From the NCBI RefSeq assembly GCF_001053185.1, contig NZ_CSTD01000007.1, positions 62,001 through 126,000 on the forward strand: a stretch of 64,000 nucleotides of DNA, written 5' to 3'. A program made the position numbers and the translations under genes. Source of the stretch: Mycobacterium bohemicum DSM 44277 (lineage in GTDB: Bacteria > Actinomycetota > Actinomycetes > Mycobacteriales > Mycobacteriaceae). Positions 1 through 8,668 of this stretch are shown piece after piece. Each line of letters starts with the position of its first letter. Position 1 is the first letter of the stretch. Below the pieces are notes generated by a model. It made no database searches. It saw only the letters and a list, made by a program, of their open reading frames with translations, and was not told where the DNA came from.

Positions 1-175
1 CCCGCAGCAGCGTCTCCTGGACCACGTCCTCGGATTGGCTCCGGTCGCCGGTCAGCCGCAGCGCGTAGCGCCACAGGACCCCGGCGTGCTCGTCGTAGAG
101 CGCCTTCATCAGCGCGGCTTCAGCCGCCCTGGACGCCCCCCTGGACGGCCCCGCGGTGCCGGTCACACGGGTCAC
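1..175 (-). CDS. sigL: ECF sigma factor SigL, N-terminal part
   Basis: Only the first 58 codons are inside the window; the gene runs off the left edge. The visible protein has a short Ser/Ala/Arg-rich leader followed by the start of sigma region 2 (ALYDEHAGVLWRYALRLTGD, then EDVVQETLLR), which binds the core polymerase clamp. This matches remembered M. tuberculosis SigL (Rv0735), an extracytoplasmic-function sigma factor controlled by a membrane anti-sigma factor encoded next to it. The GTG start at 175 is chosen because GGAGGTG lies just upstream. It follows mapA in the order secY-adk-mapA-sigL known from M. tuberculosis. Confidence 0.85.
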   Translation of the reverse strand, partial: MTRVTGTAGPSRGASRAAEAALMKALYDEHAGVLWRYALRLTGDRSQSEDVVQETLLR

Positions 176-219
176 AGGATCACCTCCGCTTACTGAAACG
201 AGCGGATCGGGCGTTTAGT

Positions 220-976
220 TCAGGGCTGATCCAGGGTCAGTATGCGCGGGCCGGCGTCGGTGACGGCGACGGTGTGCTCCCAGTGGGCCGCGCGGGACCC
301 GTCGGCGGTGGTGACCGTCCACCGGTCGTCGAGCACCACGCTCTTGCGCGTCCCGAGGGTCAGCATCGGCTCGATGGCCAGCACCGAACCGGGGGCCAGC
401 AGCGGGCCGCGGCCCGGGGAGCCCTCGTTGGGCAAAAACGGGTCCATGTGCATCTGCCGACCGATGCCGTGCCCGCCGTAGCCCTCCACGATGCCGAACG
501 AGCGGCCGTAGCGCTGCTCGGCGGCGCGCGTACCCGTCTCGATGGCGTGCGCCACGTCCGTCAGCCGGTTTCCGGCGACCATCGCGGCGATCCCGGCTTC
601 CAGCGAAGCCCTGGTCGCGTCCGAGAGCGCCTCATCGGCCGGATCCAGGGACCCGACCCCGAAGGTGATCGCGGCGTCGCCGTGCCAGCCGTCCAGCACT
701 GCGCCGCAGTCGATGGAGACCAGGTCCCCCGGCGCCAGGATCTCCGCCGCGGACGGGATGCCGTGCACGATTCGGTCGTTGACCGATGCGCAGATCGACG
801 CCGGGTAGCCGTGATAGCCCAGGAACGACGGGATGGCGCCGGCCTCGCGGATCACGGACTCGGCGATCTCGTCGAGGCTCAGCGTCGACGCCCCGGCCAC
901 CGCGGCCGCCCGCACGGCCCGCAGTGCTGCGCTGCGGCACGACCCTGCGGCCGCGCAGGCGGGTCAGCGCCCCCAC
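220..976 (-). pseudogene. mapA: methionine aminopeptidase MapA, N-terminus disrupted by an out-of-frame deletion
   Basis: Type I methionine aminopeptidase removes the initiator Met from new proteins. The catalytic domain is intact: metal ligands are visible as Asp in SIDCG, Asp in WHGDAAITF, His in GGHGIGRQMH, Glu in AIEPMLTL and Glu in HWEHTV. The normal start should be the GTG at 976, two bases after the adk stop, giving GALTRLRGRRVVPQRS as in M. tuberculosis MapA. That frame is then lost. The catalytic frame is open only from a GTG at 915 with no evident ribosome binding site. About 16-17 residues (the first helix) appear to be missing between the two parts, with a length not divisible by three. 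It could be a real pseudogene, since mycobacteria have a second enzyme MapB, or an assembly error. Confidence 0.75.
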
Positions 977-978
977 GG

Positions 979-1524
979 TTACTTGCCCAGCGCTTGCAGC
1001 GCGCGGGCGAACACCTCGTCGACGCTGCCCACGGCGTCGACCGTCTTCAGCTCGTCGCTGTAGTACTCCAGCAGCGGCGCCGTCTCGTCGCGGTAGACCT
1101 TCATCCGGTTGAGGATGACGTCGTCGGTGTCGTCGGCGCGGCCGCGGCCCTTGAGCCGCTGCAGCAGCTCGTCCTCGGAGACGCGGAATTCGACGACCGC
1201 GTCGATGTCGGTGCCGCGCCGCCCGAGCATCTCGTGCAGGGCCTTGGCCTGTTCCAGCGAACGCGGATACCCGTCCAGGATGAAGCCGTTGACCGCGTCG
1301 GGGTCGTCCAGCCGGTCGTCGACGAGCTGATTGGTCAGGTCGGAGGGCACCAGGTCACCGGCGTCCAGGTAACGCTTCGCCTCCAGACCGAGCTTGGTGC
1401 CGTTCTCGATGTTGCTCCGGAACAGTTCCCCGGTGGAGATCTGCGGGATCCCCAGCTTCTCGGAGAGCTTCTGGGCCTGCGTCCCCTTGCCTGCCCCCGG
1501 TGGCCCCAGCAGAACGACTCTCAC
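979..1524 (-). CDS. adk: adenylate kinase
   Basis: Adenylate kinase interconverts ATP plus AMP with two ADP in the cytoplasm. The 181-residue protein starts MRVVLLGPPGAGKGTQ, with the P-loop GPPGAGKGT at residues 7-15. It carries the NMP-binding motif STGELFR near residue 30 and DGYPRSLEQA near residue 85. The LID is the short form without a zinc finger, as in M. tuberculosis Adk of the same length. The GTG start overlaps the secY stop in a GTGA, so translation is probably coupled to secY. mapA follows within two bases. Confidence 0.97.
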   Translation of the reverse strand: MRVVLLGPPGAGKGTQAQKLSEKLGIPQISTGELFRSNIENGTKLGLEAKRYLDAGDLVPSDLTNQLVDDRLDDPDAVNGFILDGYPRSLEQAKALHEMLGRRGTDIDAVVEFRVSEDELLQRLKGRGRADDTDDVILNRMKVYRDETAPLLEYYSDELKTVDAVGSVDEVFARALQALGK

Positions 1525-2846
1525 TTGAGGAACCCTTCATAGTTGCGCTGCATGAGCTGACTCTCGATCTGTTTGACCGTATCCAAACCGACGCCAATCA
1601 TGATCAAAACCGCCGTACCGCCGAACGGCAAATTCTGGACCGTTCCGCCATTGCCGATTTGCAGGAAAAGGTTCGGCAATACGGCGATGGCGCCCAGGTA
1701 AATCGAGCCCGGCAGGGTGATCCGGCTCAGCACATAACGCAGGTAGTCGGCGGTGGGCTTGCCCGGCCGGATGCCGGGGATGAAGCCGCCGAACTTCTTC
1801 ATCTCGTCGGCACGCTCGTCGGGATTGAACGTCACCGACACATAGAAGTACGTGAAGAAGATGATCAGCCCGAAATAGATGCTGATGTACACCGGATCGC
1901 TCGGGTCGGACAGGTAGGTGCCGACGAATTTGTCCCACCAGCTGTTGCCCACGCCGCCGCTGCCGCTGCGGACGAGCTGGGTGATCAGGTGCGGGATGTA
2001 GATCAGCGACGACGCGAAGATCACCGGGATGACGCCGGCCTGGTTGACCTTCAGCGGCAGGTACGTCGAGGTTCCGCCGTACATGCGGCGGCCGACCATG
2101 CGCTTGGCGTATTGCACCGGGATGCGGCGCTGGCCCTGCTCGACGAACACCACACCGACGATGATGGCCAGCGCCGCCACGCAGACCGCGGCGAAGATGA
2201 CCCCGCCGCGGCTGTCCAGGATGCTCTTGCCCTCGCCGGGGATGCGGGCGGCGATGCCGACGAAGATCAGCAGCGACATGCCGTTGCCGATGCCGCGTTC
2301 GGTGATCAGCTCGCCCATCCACATCACCAGCGCCGCACCGCCGGTCATCACCATCACGATGACCACCAGCGTGAAGATGCTCTGGTCGGCGATGATGTCC
2401 AGCGAACAGCCCTGCAGCAGGCCGCCGTTGGCGGCCAGGGCCACGATGCTGGTGGCCTGCAGGATGGCCAGCGCGACGGCCAGGTAGCGGGTGTACTGCG
2501 TCATCTTGGCCTGGCCGGACTGGCCTTCTTTGCGCAACTCCTCGAACCGCGGGATGACCACGGTGAGCAGCTGGGTGATGATGCTGGCGGTGATGTAGGG
2601 CATCACCCCCACGGCGAACACCGTGAGCTTGAGCAGGGCACCGCCGGAGAACAGGTTGATCAGCGAATAGATCTGCCCTGCCGCGCCGCCGCTGGCCTCC
2701 TTGATGCACTCCTGGACGTGCGGATAGTTGACGCCGGGCGACGGCAACGCGGCGCCGACCCGGTAGAGAAGGAGGATGCCGAGGGTGAACAGGATCTTCC
2801 GTCTCAGGTCGACTGTCCGCAGCGACGAGATGAAAGCGGAAAGCAC
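1521..2846 (-). CDS. secY: protein translocase subunit SecY
   Basis: SecY is the pore subunit of the SecYEG translocon in the cytoplasmic membrane. The 441-residue protein has about ten hydrophobic segments. It shows the family features: the N-terminal DLRRKILFTLGILLLYRVGA segment, the plug region after the first membrane segment, and the cytoplasmic loops around FVEQGQRRIPVQYAKRM and GIRPGKPTADYL. A strong Shine-Dalgarno AGGAGG sits just before the GTG start at 2846. It heads a secY-adk-mapA-sigL group. Unlike many bacteria it is not joined to the spc ribosomal operon, which lies about 15 kb away here, with the intervening genes seen also in M. tuberculosis. Confidence 0.98.
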   Translation of the reverse strand: MLSAFISSLRTVDLRRKILFTLGILLLYRVGAALPSPGVNYPHVQECIKEASGGAAGQIYSLINLFSGGALLKLTVFAVGVMPYITASIITQLLTVVIPRFEELRKEGQSGQAKMTQYTRYLAVALAILQATSIVALAANGGLLQGCSLDIIADQSIFTLVVIVMVMTGGAALVMWMGELITERGIGNGMSLLIFVGIAARIPGEGKSILDSRGGVIFAAVCVAALAIIVGVVFVEQGQRRIPVQYAKRMVGRRMYGGTSTYLPLKVNQAGVIPVIFASSLIYIPHLITQLVRSGSGGVGNSWWDKFVGTYLSDPSDPVYISIYFGLIIFFTYFYVSVTFNPDERADEMKKFGGFIPGIRPGKPTADYLRYVLSRITLPGSIYLGAIAVLPNLFLQIGNGGTVQNLPFGGTAVLIMIGVGLDTVKQIESQLMQRNYEGFLK

Positions 2847-3032
2847 TACTATCCTCCTGCGCAGCGGGGGTCATCCTGCATTACGCGCCCAACACCCGCA
2901 GGCCAGGACGTACGGCCCCGTCTAACCTACAGCGCGTCAAATCGTGTACGAGACTAACAGCTGGCCCGACCAACTCCGGGTCAAGGGCCGTGTTCTGTTG
3001 CCTCGTTGCATTCGCTAAGTAAATTGGAGTGC

Positions 3033-3944
3033 ATGACGCGCACCGATCAAGATACCTGGGATCTGGCATCCAGTGTTGGCGCGACGGCCACGATGGTGGC
3101 CGCCGCCCGAGCCATGGCGAGCGAGGGGCCCGACCCCATCATCGACGACCCGTTCGCGGCGCCGTTGGTGCGAGCGGTCGGGCTGGACTTCTTCCGCCGC
3201 CTCGTCGACGGCGAGGTGGTCACCGACGACCCCGAGGCGGGGCAGCGGGACCTGCAGCTGGAGACCGATTCGATCGCGGTGCGGACCCGGTTCTTCGACG
3301 ACTTCTTCCTCAACGCCGCCCGCGACGGCGTCCGGCAGTCGGTGATCCTGGCCGCCGGGCTCGACGCGCGCGCCTACCGGCTGGCCTGGCCGCCCGGAAC
3401 CGTGGTGTACGAGGTGGATCAGCCCAAGGTCGTGGAGTTCAAGACGACGGCCATGGCTAACCTGGGTGCCGAACCGACCGCCGACCGGCGGACCGTCAGC
3501 GTCGATCTGCGCGACGACTGGCCGGAGGCGTTGCGGCGCGCCGGTTTTGACACCACGCAACCGACGGCCTGGAGCGCCGAGGGGCTGCTGATGTACCTGC
3601 CGCCCGAGGCGCAGGACCGGCTCTTCGACAAAATCACCGATCTCAGCGCGCCCGGGAGCAAGCTGGCGACCGAATACCACGGCGATTCGGGCCGGACGAT
3701 GAGCGAGCGCGCGCAGCAGTTCAACAAGCGGTGGGCGGGCCTGGGCTGCGACATCGACCTGTCCGGGCTGTTCTTCGACGGCGAGCGCAACAACGTCGTC
3801 GACTACCTGACCGAGCGCGGCTGGCAGGTCAGCACCCGGCCCCGGCGCGAGTTCTTCGCCGATTACGGCCTGGTGTTCCCCGACGACGAGGAGTCCCAGC
3901 TCCGCAACATCATCGCCGTCACGGCCACGCTGGGCTCGAGCTAG
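3033..3944 (+). CDS. LCM-type SAM-dependent methyltransferase (Rv0731c-like)
   Basis: A 303-residue member of the mycobacterial family of putative SAM-dependent methyltransferases (TIGR00027/PF04072 type). Visible motifs are DTWDLASSVGATATMVAAAR at the N-terminus, the SAM loop VILAAGLDARAYRL near residue 105, the acidic motif VYEVDQP, and WSAEGLLMYLPPEAQDRL. The substrate is unknown for the family. The ATG at 3033 is preferred over an upstream TTG at 3006 because GGAG precedes it and family members start with a short tail before DTWDLASS. It is one of four paralogues in the window and lies divergently from secY, where M. tuberculosis has Rv0731c. Confidence 0.88.
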   Translation: MTRTDQDTWDLASSVGATATMVAAARAMASEGPDPIIDDPFAAPLVRAVGLDFFRRLVDGEVVTDDPEAGQRDLQLETDSIAVRTRFFDDFFLNAARDGVRQSVILAAGLDARAYRLAWPPGTVVYEVDQPKVVEFKTTAMANLGAEPTADRRTVSVDLRDDWPEALRRAGFDTTQPTAWSAEGLLMYLPPEAQDRLFDKITDLSAPGSKLATEYHGDSGRTMSERAQQFNKRWAGLGCDIDLSGLFFDGERNNVVDYLTERGWQVSTRPRREFFADYGLVFPDDEESQLRNIIAVTATLGSS

Positions 3945-3950
3945 CCCGCG

Positions 3951-4613
3951 TCAGATGTTGGCGGCCGGGGCCCGGACGACCATCGGCACGGCGGGGAAGC
4001 ACCACGCCATTTCGGAGCGCGACTTGCGCAGGGCGGCGGTGCCGTAGCCCTTCTTACGGTGCTCGGGGTGGATCCAGATCCGCAGGTCCACCTCGCCGTG
4101 CACCAGCTCGCCGAACACCATCCCGACCTTCTGCCCCGAGTCGACGGCCACGAACCACGCCGCCTCCTCGTCGTCGACCCGTCGCAGCGCGGCGCTGATC
4201 TCGTCCTCCAACCGCCCGGCCGGCCCGCCGCGGCCGTCGCCGGCCGTTTTGATCTCCTGGGTGCGGGCGGCGAAGATGTCGCGGTCCTCCGCCGCGGAGA
4301 ACGGCCGCAGCTCGAGGGTCTCCCCCGAGCTGGCCGGGCGCTCGCCGAGGGTGAAGCTCAGCTGCTTGTTCAGGTCCTCCAGCTCGGCGAGGATCTTCCT
4401 GCGCGAATCCTTGGTGAGCATGTCGAAGGACATCCGCATCACCGCGTCGGCGGCCGCGTGGGACGTCTCGAGCAGCGCGGCGACCGCTTCGAGCGCGGCC
4501 GCCTTGTTCTCCGACTCGACCACGGCGTCGGCGATTTCGTGCCGGCGCTCGAGCGCTTTCAGCAACGCGTCTGCGATCTCCCGGCGGGCGGCTTTGCGAT
4601 CTTGGTCAGTCAT
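3951..4613 (-). CDS. GNAT-family N-acetyltransferase (Rv0730-like)
   Basis: The 220-residue protein has two parts. Residues 1-95 are charged and helical with no recognisable enzyme motif. The C-terminal half carries a GNAT fold with an acetyl-CoA loop HRKKGYGTAALRKS near residue 185, a variant of the R/QxxGxG/A consensus. The substrate is not predictable. It begins 9 bp downstream of the xylB stop on the same strand, so it is probably co-transcribed with xylB. It is convergent with the methyltransferase at 3033. The position matches Rv0730 in M. tuberculosis. Confidence 0.8.
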   Translation of the reverse strand: MTDQDRKAARREIADALLKALERRHEIADAVVESENKAAALEAVAALLETSHAAADAVMRMSFDMLTKDSRRKILAELEDLNKQLSFTLGERPASSGETLELRPFSAAEDRDIFAARTQEIKTAGDGRGGPAGRLEDEISAALRRVDDEEAAWFVAVDSGQKVGMVFGELVHGEVDLRIWIHPEHRKKGYGTAALRKSRSEMAWCFPAVPMVVRAPAANI

Positions 4614-4622
4614 TGCACCAGA

Positions 4623-5981
4623 CTAGAACGCCGCCGACGGCAGCGCGCCGGATGGTTTGTTCCCCAGCTCCAGGAAGCGCCGGTAGCGTTCGTCGGTCGC
4701 GACCGCCCACGCCGGGTCCGGCTCGACGACGCGCTCGGTGCGCACCCAGCGGGCCGCGTCGGCGATCGTCGTCTCCAAACCGGCCCCGATGCGCGCCAGG
4801 AACGCCGCGCCCAGCGCCGCGCCCTCGGCGACGCCGGACACCTGGACCGGCCGGCCGGTGGCGTCGGCGATGGCCTGCATCCACGGCCCGACCCGGGTGC
4901 CGCCCCCGGCCGCGACGACGCGCGCCACCGGCGCCCCGCTGAGCTCGATGAGCTGACGCACCACGAACCCCGACGCCTCGAAGGCGGCCCGGCGCAGCGC
5001 CGCGCCGTCGTGGGTGAGGTCCAGGGCGTCGAGCACCGCGCGGCGGTCCGGGTCGTGGAACGGGGTGCGCTCCCCGCGGATGTACGGCGACCACACCGGG
5101 ACCCGGCCGGGGCTGGCCGTCCCCGGGTCGCCCGGGGCCACCACGCGGTCGACCCAGCCGAGGAACAGCCCGCCCGCGTTGCTGGCGCCGCCGATCTGGC
5201 TCTTGCCCGGGGCGGTGTGCGGGATGGTCCACAGGCCGGGCACCTGGCGGGCCTCGCCGACGGTGGTCCACACGATGAGCGTGGTGCCGCACAGCACCAG
5301 CACGTCGCCCTCGCGGTCGGCGCCGGCCACGATCTGTTCGCACAGCGCGTCGATGGCGCCCGACGCCAACAGGGCGCCGTTGGAGCGCACCCGCCCGACC
5401 GGCGCCCCGATCGGCGCGACCCGCGGCATCTGCTCCACGGCCGCCCCCCGCTCCGCGCACGCGGCCGGGTTCCAGGCCGTCCCGTCGAACAGCGGGTAGG
5501 CCGTGGCGGCGGTCGCGACGTCCATCACCGCCTCGCCGGCCAGGGCGTGGTTGGCGACGGCGGGCGCCGGCCAGTAACCGGCCGCGCCGGGCGCCTGAGC
5601 GGCCGTCCAGCGCAGGAACTCCGCGGCCTCACCCAGGGCGGGGAGCGACTGCTCGCCGGCACCCGCCGCCCGCCCGCGGGCGTCGCCGTACAGCAGCCCG
5701 GGGGTGATCGGCCTGCCCTCGGCGTCAACAGCGGTCAGCGACGGCACCATCGCCGAGACGGCCACCGCCCGCGCCCCCGGGCGGTCCAGTTGCGCCAGCG
5801 CCGCCAGGGGGCCGCGCCGCCACGCCTCGTCGGCGTCGTGCTCCAGCCGGTCGGGGGCCGGGACCCGCAACCGGTGCGGGATGCGCACCCGCGCCGTCAC
5901 GCGGCCGTCGGCGTCGGCGGCCACCGCCTTGACCGAGGTGCTGCCGACGTCGATGCCGATTGTGACGTCTTCGCGTGACAC
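4623..5981 (-). CDS. xylB: FGGY-family carbohydrate kinase (XylB)
   Basis: A sugar kinase of the FGGY family, annotated as D-xylulose kinase in M. tuberculosis (Rv0729). The 452-residue protein has the N-terminal ATPase motif TIGIDVGSTSVKAVAAD, a central PGLWTIPHTAPGKSQIGG region and the C-terminal nucleotide-binding loop VAAGGGTRVGPWMQAIADA. The true sugar is not established by sequence. The GTG start at 5981 is supported by a TACGGT hexamer ending seven bases upstream (leaderless pattern). The much longer open frame upstream is antisense to serA2 and is ignored. It is divergent from serA2 and sits with fucA, which suggests a pentose or deoxy-sugar pathway. Confidence 0.88.
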   Translation of the reverse strand: MSREDVTIGIDVGSTSVKAVAADADGRVTARVRIPHRLRVPAPDRLEHDADEAWRRGPLAALAQLDRPGARAVAVSAMVPSLTAVDAEGRPITPGLLYGDARGRAAGAGEQSLPALGEAAEFLRWTAAQAPGAAGYWPAPAVANHALAGEAVMDVATAATAYPLFDGTAWNPAACAERGAAVEQMPRVAPIGAPVGRVRSNGALLASGAIDALCEQIVAGADREGDVLVLCGTTLIVWTTVGEARQVPGLWTIPHTAPGKSQIGGASNAGGLFLGWVDRVVAPGDPGTASPGRVPVWSPYIRGERTPFHDPDRRAVLDALDLTHDGAALRRAAFEASGFVVRQLIELSGAPVARVVAAGGGTRVGPWMQAIADATGRPVQVSGVAEGAALGAAFLARIGAGLETTIADAARWVRTERVVEPDPAWAVATDERYRRFLELGNKPSGALPSAAF

Positions 5982-5988
5982 GGGCGTC

Positions 5989-5994
5989 ACCGTA
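5989..5994 (-). promoter_or_regulatory. -10 element of a leaderless xylB promoter
   Basis: On the minus strand TACGGT is followed by seven bases and then the GTG of xylB at 5981. TANNNT at this distance is the usual arrangement for mycobacterial leaderless transcripts. No convincing -35 is seen, which is common. Confidence 0.55.
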
Positions 5995-6011
5995 CGCCAG
6001 CATTGGCACTC

Positions 6012-6992
6012 GTGACGCCAAGACCACGCGCCCTGGTGACCGCGCCCCTGCGGGGCCCGGGGTTCGACAAGCTCCGGCAGTTGGCCGAGGTGGTGTACGA
6101 CCCCTGGATAGACCAGCGGCCGCTGCGCATCTACAGCGCCGAGCAGCTGGCCGAGCGGATCGCGGACGAGTCCGCCGAAATCGTTGTGGTGGAAAGCGAC
6201 TCGGTGCGCGGACCGGTGTTCGCCCACGGGCTGATCGCCGTGGCATCCACCCGCGGCGACCCCAATAACGTCGACGTCGCGGGAGCCACCGCGGCGGGCA
6301 TCCCGGTGCTCAACACACCCGGCCGCAACGCCGACGCGGTCGCCGAGATGACGGTGGCCCTGCTCCTGGCCGCGACGCGTCACCTGCTGAGCGCCGACGC
6401 GGATGTCCGCAGCGGCAACACGTTTCGCGACGGCAGCATCCCGTATCAGCGGTTCCGCGGTTGGGAGATCGCGGGGCTGACCGCCGGTCTGGTCGGCCTG
6501 GGCGCGGTCGGCCGGGCAACGCGGTGGCGGCTGTCCGGCCTGGGCCTGCGGGTCATCGCGCACGACCCGTACAACGACGAGGCCGAGCACGGCCTCTCCG
6601 AGCTGCTGAGCGAGGCCGACGTGGTCTCGCTGCACGCCCCCGTCACCGACGACACCGTCGGGATGATCGGGGCCGCGCAATTCGCCGCCATGCGCGAGGG
6701 CGCGGTCTTCCTCAACACCGCCCGGGCGCAGTTGCACGACACCGACGCGCTGGTCGACGCGCTGCGCGCCGGCAAGGTCGCCGCCGCCGGGCTGGACCAC
6801 TTCGCCGGGGAATGGCTGCCGACCGACCACCCGCTCGTGGGCATGCCCAACGTCGTCCTGACCCCGCACATCGGCGGCGCCACCTGGAACACCGAGGCCC
6901 GGCAGGCGCAGATGGTGGCCGACGACCTGGCAGCCCTGCTGGCCGGCGGCACGCCGGCGCATATCGTCAACCCGGAGGTGCTGGGAAGATGA
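6012..6992 (+). CDS. serA2: D-3-phosphoglycerate dehydrogenase-like 2-hydroxyacid dehydrogenase (SerA2)
   Basis: NAD-dependent D-2-hydroxyacid dehydrogenase, 326 residues from the GTG at 6012. The Rossmann motif GLVGLGAVGRATRWRL is near residue 158, the catalytic Arg is in LNTARAQLHDTD, and the catalytic His is in LTPHIGGATW. It lacks the ASB and ACT regulatory domains of true SerA, so it may act on another hydroxy acid. The start was chosen over a TTG at 6003 to match the M. tuberculosis SerA2 N-terminus. Its stop overlaps the fucA start in an ATGA, so the two are translationally coupled. Confidence 0.88.
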   Translation: MTPRPRALVTAPLRGPGFDKLRQLAEVVYDPWIDQRPLRIYSAEQLAERIADESAEIVVVESDSVRGPVFAHGLIAVASTRGDPNNVDVAGATAAGIPVLNTPGRNADAVAEMTVALLLAATRHLLSADADVRSGNTFRDGSIPYQRFRGWEIAGLTAGLVGLGAVGRATRWRLSGLGLRVIAHDPYNDEAEHGLSELLSEADVVSLHAPVTDDTVGMIGAAQFAAMREGAVFLNTARAQLHDTDALVDALRAGKVAAAGLDHFAGEWLPTDHPLVGMPNVVLTPHIGGATWNTEARQAQMVADDLAALLAGGTPAHIVNPEVLGR

Positions 6993-7642
6993 AGTCTGTA
7001 GACAACGCCGAAACCGCCGTACTGGACGCGGCCAAGGACATGCTGCGCCGCGGCCTCGTCGAGGGAACCGCCGGCAACATCTCGGCCAGGCGGCCCGACG
7101 GGAACATCGTCATCACGCCGTCGTCGGTGGACTACCGCGACATGCAGCTCGACGACCTAGTGCTCGTCGACCCGGCCGGCGCCGTGCTGCGCGCCGCCGA
7201 CGGCCGGTCACCGTCGACGGAGATGCAACTCCACCTGGCGTGCTACCGGGCGTTCGACGACATCGGCAGCGTCATCCACAGCCATCCGGTGTGGGCGACC
7301 ATGTTCGCCATCGCGCACGAGCCGATCCCGGCCTGCATCGACGAGTTCGCCGTCTACTGCGGCGGGGACGTGCGGTGCACCGAGTACGCGGCGTCCGGCA
7401 CCCCCGAGGTGGGCGCCAACGCGGTCACGGCGCTCGAGGGCCGGGGCGCCGCCCTGATCGCCAACCACGGCCTGGTGGCCGTCGGCCCGCGTCCCGACAA
7501 GGTGCTGCACATCACCGCCCTGGTCGAACGGACCGCCCAGATCGTCTGGGGCGCAAGGGCCCTCGGCGGCCCGGTGCCGATCCCGGCGGACGTGAACCGC
7601 AACTTCGCCGGGGTGTACGGCTACCTGCGCGAACACGCCTGA
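6989..7642 (+). CDS. fucA: class II aldolase (L-fuculose-phosphate aldolase family)
   Basis: Zinc-dependent class II aldolase/adducin family, 217 residues. It shows the phosphate-binding motifs EGTAGNISAR and ITPSSVDY, the zinc ligand pair in HSHPVWATMFA, and the third His in IANHGLVAVG. Members cleave fuculose-1-phosphate or related sugar phosphates to a ketone phosphate and an aldehyde. The exact substrate is inferred only from the M. tuberculosis name FucA (Rv0727c). It overlaps serA2 upstream and shares one base with the metallo-hydrolase downstream, so the three form one operon. Confidence 0.88.
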   Translation: MKSVDNAETAVLDAAKDMLRRGLVEGTAGNISARRPDGNIVITPSSVDYRDMQLDDLVLVDPAGAVLRAADGRSPSTEMQLHLACYRAFDDIGSVIHSHPVWATMFAIAHEPIPACIDEFAVYCGGDVRCTEYAASGTPEVGANAVTALEGRGAALIANHGLVAVGPRPDKVLHITALVERTAQIVWGARALGGPVPIPADVNRNFAGVYGYLREHA

Positions 7643-8559
7643 TGCACCGTTTCCGGTGCGGTGGCGCGACCGTGACGCGCGTGCCGGAGTTGCAATTCGA
7701 CCTGGCGGCAAGGCTTTTCGCCGATACCCCCGAGTCCGGGTGGCGCGACCACGCCGACCTGCTGGTGCCGGGCTTCTACGACCCCGACACCTGCCAATGG
7801 CACATCGCGATCCAGAGCTGGGTCATCGAGGTGGACGGGCTGACGGTCGTCGTCGACACCGGCGTCGGCAACGACCGCCCGCGCCCGCACATGCCGCCGC
7901 TTGATCACCTGAACACCGGGTTCCTGGCGGCGCTGCGGGCGGCGGGCGTCGAGCGCGAGGCGGTCGACGTGGTGGTCAACACCCACGTCCACTCCGACCA
8001 CGTCGGATGGAACACCATGCGGCAGAACGACACCTGGGTCCCGACGTTTCCCAACGCCCGCTACGTCGTGCCCGCGGCCGACTACCACCACTTCGAGCCC
8101 GACGGCCCCGCGGCCAGGCGATCGCCGCGCACCGAGGCCGAGGCGGCCCAGCAGCGCGGCGACCAGCTCGTGTTCGCCGACAGCGTCGCGCCGGTCGCCG
8201 AATCGGGTCAGCTCGTCGAATGGTCGGGCGACCACCAGGTCAGCCCGTCGCTGCGGCTGCGACCCGCCCCCGGGCACACGCCGGGCTCCTCGGTGCTGTG
8301 GCTGGACGCGGGGGCGCCGGCGGCGTTCGTCGGCGACCTCACCCACAGCCCGCTGCAGCTGCGCCGCCCCGCCGACGCCTGCGCCTTCGACATCGACGCC
8401 CCGGCCGCCGCGGCCGCCCGCCGCCGGATCTTCACCGAGGCCGCGCAGACCGGTGCCGCCGTCATTCCCGCGCACTACCCCGGCCGCGGTGGCGCGACGA
8501 TCCGCGCCGTCGCCGACGGATTCGACGTCGACCGCTGGCTGGACCTCGATCCCCTGTGA
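7642..8559 (+). CDS. MBL-fold metallo-hydrolase
   Basis: The 305-residue protein carries the metallo-beta-lactamase zinc motif THVHSDHVGW near residue 113, the second His in RPAPGHTPGSS and the Asp in AFVGDLTHSP, arranged as in AHL lactonase-like hydrolases. The substrate is unknown. The ATG at 7642 shares its first base with the fucA stop (TGATG). A GTG at 7672 (VTRVPELQF) is an alternative start and would remove a poorly conserved leader. Its place in the serA2-fucA operon suggests a lactone or ester step in the same catabolic route. M. tuberculosis does not have it at this position as far as I recall. Confidence 0.8.
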   Translation: MHRFRCGGATVTRVPELQFDLAARLFADTPESGWRDHADLLVPGFYDPDTCQWHIAIQSWVIEVDGLTVVVDTGVGNDRPRPHMPPLDHLNTGFLAALRAAGVEREAVDVVVNTHVHSDHVGWNTMRQNDTWVPTFPNARYVVPAADYHHFEPDGPAARRSPRTEAEAAQQRGDQLVFADSVAPVAESGQLVEWSGDHQVSPSLRLRPAPGHTPGSSVLWLDAGAPAAFVGDLTHSPLQLRRPADACAFDIDAPAAAAARRRIFTEAAQTGAAVIPAHYPGRGGATIRAVADGFDVDRWLDLDPL

Positions 8560-8585
8560 GCGGCAGCTGACCAAGGGGCCGTGCC

Positions 8586-8642
8586 GAGTGTGAACTTTGC
8601 GACGCGACACTCCCCCGCGACGACGACGTCCAGTGCACACTC
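8586..8642. repeat. small inverted repeat between convergent genes
   Basis: GAGTGT (8586-8591) is mirrored by ACACTC at 8607-8612 and again at 8637-8642, inside the 109-bp gap between two convergent stop codons. It may act as a weak bidirectional terminator or be a degenerate intergenic repeat. The arms are short, so this is tentative. Confidence 0.3.
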
Positions 8643-8668
8643 GCCGTCGTTCGGGGGCGCGCGGCGCG

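Noticed and set aside
4059..5978. A 639-codon plus-strand frame opposite xylB and the GNAT gene
   Set aside because: Arg/Pro/Gly-rich shadow of GC-rich coding DNA with no motifs.
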